8,551 nt of DNA from Calditrichaceae bacterium (GTDB lineage Bacteria > Calditrichota > Calditrichia > Calditrichales > Calditrichaceae). The stretch lies in NCBI GenBank assembly GCA_030622395.1, contig JAUXGF010000093.1, forward strand, positions 1 to 8,551. The letters are read 5' to 3'. The position numbers and the translations under genes were made by a program. The notes beneath the pieces are model-generated. The model worked only from the letters and a program-made list of their open reading frames with translations. It made no database searches and was not told the DNA's origin. This document shows, piece after piece, positions 5,976 to 8,551 of this stretch (positions within the stretch are counted from its first letter, which is position 1; every line of letters starts with the position of its first letter).

Positions 5976-7037
5976 TTATTCTAAGTTACACCGGAGTAAT
6001 TGCGGAAGCATCTCAAGAATCACTTCGGCGGCTCGCTTCCCTGCTTTGCCATCAAGAACATCGAACATAATTCTGTTTGCTTTTTGCCGCTGTGTACTTT
6101 TTTCTTTTGGATTTTTTAAACTATATTCTATAGCTTCATCTAATTGAGAAGCATCATCTATTCTGTAAGCAATATCTTCCAGTAAACAAGTTATTTTATC
6201 AACAGTACGTTTTGTCGGAGAAGTTTTGAAAACAATTATAGGTTTATCCAATGCGCAAAATTCTGCGATAATCGAACTGGTATCTCCTACTAAAACATCG
6301 GCAATCATTAAATAAGGCAATACATCAGGCTCATTTATAAAATACAAATCTTCTATTTCCCTCAATTTCTCAATATATTTTTTCGACGTCCAGGGATGAA
6401 CTGTGACCAAAATATTATACCGCTCTGTTAAAGTATGGATTATTTCAATCCATTTATCTATTGCGGACATCCCGGATTTATCCCAGGTTGCCGTAAAAAT
6501 AACGGTTCCTTTTTTATAGTCAATGTTAGCCTTATTAATAAATATTTTCAATATTTCATCATTATAAGCCTTATCGAAAGCCGGGTCGAGTTTAGGAAAT
6601 CCGATTGCCTTTGCAGTGGTAATACCGTGTTTTTCAGCCAGGTCTAATTCATTAGTACCGGTTACAAAGAATACATCAAACATGTTGTAATATTGAGCGC
6701 CGGCGAAGGCTTTAAAATGATAAGCTCCATGACGAAACCCGATTTTAACAATTTTCTCCTCGGGAAATTTATGGGCTGCATGCCGGCTCATTATAACAGC
6801 CTCAGGGAACGAAGGCATACATTTATATTCAATGCCCTTATTTTTTAAATACTCTTTTGTTTTTCGCTTTTTTACTACAACAGGCAAAGCCGGTAAATAT
6901 TTTAAAACAGGTTTTAACGTTATATAATCGACAGGTTCCGCACAATAGATTACCGCTTGCGGATTTCTGTTAAAAAACTTCATCAGACGCCAAAATAATT
7001 TATAAGGATATTTATAAAGATAGTATGAAATCACCAT
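5976..7037 (-). CDS. CDP-glycerol glycerophosphotransferase-like GT-B protein
   Basis: This 353-residue protein resembles the C-terminal catalytic part of the TagF / CDP-glycerol glycerophosphotransferase family, which transfers phospho-polyol units from CDP-activated donors to surface glycans. Visible landmarks in family order are RHGAYHFKAF (102-111, corresponding to the HGxxxK region with its catalytic histidine), GFPKLD (146-151, compare GxPRxD), FTATW (181-185, compare APTW), VHPW (213-216) and GDTSSIIAEF (251-260) followed by DKPII (264-268), corresponding to the TDYSSxxFD...KP donor-binding segment. GD replaces the usual TD, and there is no long N-terminal extension. The N-terminus is basic and aromatic, suggesting loose membrane association. 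It starts one nucleotide after the stop of the ATP-grasp gene, so translation is probably coupled; no clear Shine-Dalgarno site is present. The donor is unknown: glycerol-phosphate, ribitol-phosphate or an unrelated sugar are all possible, and another GT-B role is possible. Confidence 0.7.
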   Translation of the reverse strand: MVISYYLYKYPYKLFWRLMKFFNRNPQAVIYCAEPVDYITLKPVLKYLPALPVVVKKRKTKEYLKNKGIEYKCMPSFPEAVIMSRHAAHKFPEEKIVKIGFRHGAYHFKAFAGAQYYNMFDVFFVTGTNELDLAEKHGITTAKAIGFPKLDPAFDKAYNDEILKIFINKANIDYKKGTVIFTATWDKSGMSAIDKWIEIIHTLTERYNILVTVHPWTSKKYIEKLREIEDLYFINEPDVLPYLMIADVLVGDTSSIIAEFCALDKPIIVFKTSPTKRTVDKITCLLEDIAYRIDDASQLDEAIEYSLKNPKEKSTQRQKANRIMFDVLDGKAGKRAAEVILEMLPQLLRCNLE

Positions 7038-7038
7038 A

Positions 7039-8082
7039 TTAAAACGCTTTTATGTATTTGATTAAACCGTTTGCAATTTCAGTTTCTAAATTCAGGCTCT
7101 TTTCAATAAATTGCCAATTGTCATTATCGAGAATATAATATCCATTCGATTTTACGAATACATTTATGCCAAAATGCAATGCCTGAAATTCAAATAAGTA
7201 AAAATTATCCTGGTGTATACAAATATCCATTGAAAGAAAAGGCGTATCAAATTTATTATAAATATCCCTTGCATAGTTCAACAAATCAGTATCCGCTTTA
7301 AAATTAAAATCAAATCTCTTGGCTCCGCTGGCTCTGAAATCATTTTTTTTGATATGGCGTTTTGTCACGTAGTATTTATCATAAAGAACTAACACCCGGT
7401 AATCAAATTTTAAATCCGGTATAAATTCCTGTAAAATAAAATTCTTTTCTTTTAAAATATAATCCTTGTATTGCTCATAATCCTTTTTATTACTATAATC
7501 AGAATATTCTTTATAACTTTTTTTCCTTCGGAAATATTTTCTTCTGAATAAATCTAACAATGTAAAGGTGTTTTGTTTTTCAAGGTTATTAACTATTTCA
7601 ATTAATTCATTTTTATTCTTCGCTAAAAATACGCCCTTCCCATTGGATCCATCAATAGTTTTTAAGACAATGGGAAATTTAATATCATGATGGCGCAGTT
7701 CATCTATACTGCTAAAATAATGAGCGGAAATAGTATTTAATCCGATCTTTTTCTTATAAAGTTCCTGATATCCTTTATTCTCATGGCACTTAAGTAAATC
7801 ATAAGACGGGATTAAAAAATTACTGCCGTTATCAATATAACGGATAATATCATTAATATAAATTCTTCTGTTTAACTTTTGACTGAATGTATAAAAGATT
7901 AGTGAATTATTAATTCTGTCATCCAGACCGGCAATTTCATTAAATGTATATTTTTCAACAGTAAAACCATTTTCACAAAGTATGTTATGAATCTTTTTAA
8001 AATTCATACTCACCCAAGGTTTTCTGGTCTGCCCGAAAAAGTTATTATTGCCTGTTAATACGACAATTCTATTTTTATTCAC
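7039..8082 (-). CDS. ATP-grasp domain protein, RimK-like, in a surface-glycan operon
   Basis: ATP-grasp enzymes activate a carboxylate as an acyl-phosphate and join it to an amine or other nucleophile. This 347-residue cytoplasmic protein has a pre-ATP-grasp region (about 1-110). The fold proper then shows FPIVLKTIDGSNGKGVFLAK (136-155; ATP-binding K141 and glycine-rich loop), LQEFIPD (217-223), DYRVLVL (227-233; R229), FRASGAKRFDF (249-259), and the metal-binding acidic residues D286 (SMDICI) and E298 (FEFQ). The last motif has Gln300 where Asn is usual. A Lys/Tyr-rich low-complexity stretch (about 178-212) is inserted in the fold. The start is GTG at 8082, supported by the ribosome-binding site AAGAAGGA; it overlaps the preceding heptosyltransferase gene by 8 nt, so the two are translated together. 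Context suggests adding an amino acid or similar group to the glycan, but no substrate can be read from the sequence. Confidence 0.75.
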   Translation of the reverse strand: MNKNRIVVLTGNNNFFGQTRKPWVSMNFKKIHNILCENGFTVEKYTFNEIAGLDDRINNSLIFYTFSQKLNRRIYINDIIRYIDNGSNFLIPSYDLLKCHENKGYQELYKKKIGLNTISAHYFSSIDELRHHDIKFPIVLKTIDGSNGKGVFLAKNKNELIEIVNNLEKQNTFTLLDLFRRKYFRRKKSYKEYSDYSNKKDYEQYKDYILKEKNFILQEFIPDLKFDYRVLVLYDKYYVTKRHIKKNDFRASGAKRFDFNFKADTDLLNYARDIYNKFDTPFLSMDICIHQDNFYLFEFQALHFGINVFVKSNGYYILDNDNWQFIEKSLNLETEIANGLIKYIKAF

Positions 8083-8551
8083 TTTTTTTCCTTCTTAAAT
8101 ACTTAATAATTTCAGCGGAAACATTTTCCGGCAAAATATTTTTCATACACTTAAAATGTTTTTCAGGACACTTGTTCCCGCCATGTTTACCGCAGGGGCG
8201 GCAAGGAAGGTCTACCTCCAGCATTGTATCGTTTTCTCTGTACGGATAACATCCAAACCTGCGCACTGTCGGACCAAAAAAAGCAATAACGTCTGTTTTT
8301 ACGGCATTGGCAATGTGCAAAGGAGCGCTGTCATTACTTACTACTAAATCTAATTTTTTTATTAATGCAGCAGATTCAAGAATAGTAAGAGAGCCCGCCA
8401 AATTGATTGTATTAGATTCAGATTTTTTAATTATATCATCGCAAAGCAGATTGTCCTCCGGGCCGCCTATTAAAACAACCCGGACTTTTTCCTTTTTAAG
8501 TATTTTTAACAAAGAAACAAAATATTCTTTTGGCCAGCGTTTAGTTTTCCA
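8075..8551 (-). CDS. GT9 heptosyltransferase (ADP-heptose:LPS type), 5' end outside the window
   Basis: Only the C-terminal 158 residues are present; the frame is open to the window edge at 8551. The first visible residues, WKTKRWPKEYF, are the conserved (G)xWxTKRWP segment that opens the donor domain of heptosyltransferases, so about the N-terminal half lies outside. A TTG codon at 8512 is internal and not the true start. Then come IGGPED, NLAGSLTILESAALIKK, the diagnostic SNDSAPLHIANA and FFGPT. A cysteine cluster C-x2-C-x7-C-x6-C near the C-terminus is the arrangement seen in heptosyltransferase II (WaaF)-like proteins. The enzyme would transfer a heptose to the LPS inner core at the cytoplasmic side of the inner membrane. 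It overlaps the ATP-grasp gene by 8 nt. The exact transferase (I, II or other) cannot be fixed from the fragment. Confidence 0.87.
   Translation of the reverse strand, partial: WKTKRWPKEYFVSLLKILKKEKVRVVLIGGPEDNLLCDDIIKKSESNTINLAGSLTILESAALIKKLDLVVSNDSAPLHIANAVKTDVIAFFGPTVRRFGCYPYRENDTMLEVDLPCRPCGKHGGNKCPEKHFKCMKNILPENVSAEIIKYLRRKKSE
8089..8096 (-). promoter_or_regulatory. Shine-Dalgarno site fixing the GTG start of the ATP-grasp gene
   Basis: On the minus strand AAGAAGGA ends 6 nt before the GTG at 8082, inside the end of the upstream heptosyltransferase gene. It is the best Shine-Dalgarno match in the window. It decides for the GTG rather than the next in-frame ATG, 25 codons later. Confidence 0.75.

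Noticed and set aside
8510..8512. TTG as the start codon of the heptosyltransferase gene.
   Set aside because: The frame stays open upstream to the window edge and encodes the conserved WKTKRWPKEYF segment, so the TTG is internal and the true start is off-window.

Overview
The window is AT-rich DNA from a Gram-negative bacterium and reads as part of a lipopolysaccharide / surface-polysaccharide assembly locus. Two GT9 (heptosyltransferase-type) glycosyltransferases, an MsbA-like lipid exporter and two nucleotide-sugar epimerases make an outer-membrane glycolipid the likeliest product. The AT-richness, the intergenic hairpin elements and the degenerate GGAGTAATGG-type intergenic repeats resemble genomes of the FCB-group and neighbouring candidate phyla. 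That placement is inference; no marker gene is present to fix the taxon.

Layout. Positions 1-395 are non-coding with two hairpin elements. A divergent GT9-family protein (396-1439, +) is followed by a strong 14-bp hairpin. Next comes a 494-bp non-coding stretch (1440-1933) holding degenerate purine-rich repeats, a GC-rich hairpin and a possible structured leader. A UDP-glucuronate 4-epimerase-type gene follows (1934-2884, +). It converges on a minus-strand array that reads right to left from the window edge: a canonical GT9 heptosyltransferase cut by the edge (8551-8075), an ATP-grasp protein (8082-7039, 8-nt overlap), a CDP-glycerol glycerophosphotransferase-like GT-B protein (7037-5976, 1-nt gap), then after an 86-nt gap with a plausible promoter an MsbA-like ABC exporter (5889-4006) and a non-hydrolysing UDP-GlcNAc 2-epimerase (3987-2926).

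How the genes may work together. The epimerases supply activated sugars: UDP-galacturonate from UDP-glucuronate, and a ManNAc-type (or 2,3-diacetamido-mannuronate-type) donor. The GT9 enzymes and the GT-B phosphotransferase-like protein would build or decorate the core or glycan. The ATP-grasp protein could add an amide- or ester-linked group. The ABC exporter would flip the lipid-linked product across the inner membrane. The tightly coupled GT9 / ATP-grasp / phosphotransferase-like trio is the best candidate for an undescribed surface-glycan modification. The most striking non-coding signal is a perfect 30-bp palindrome inside the wecB-like coding sequence.
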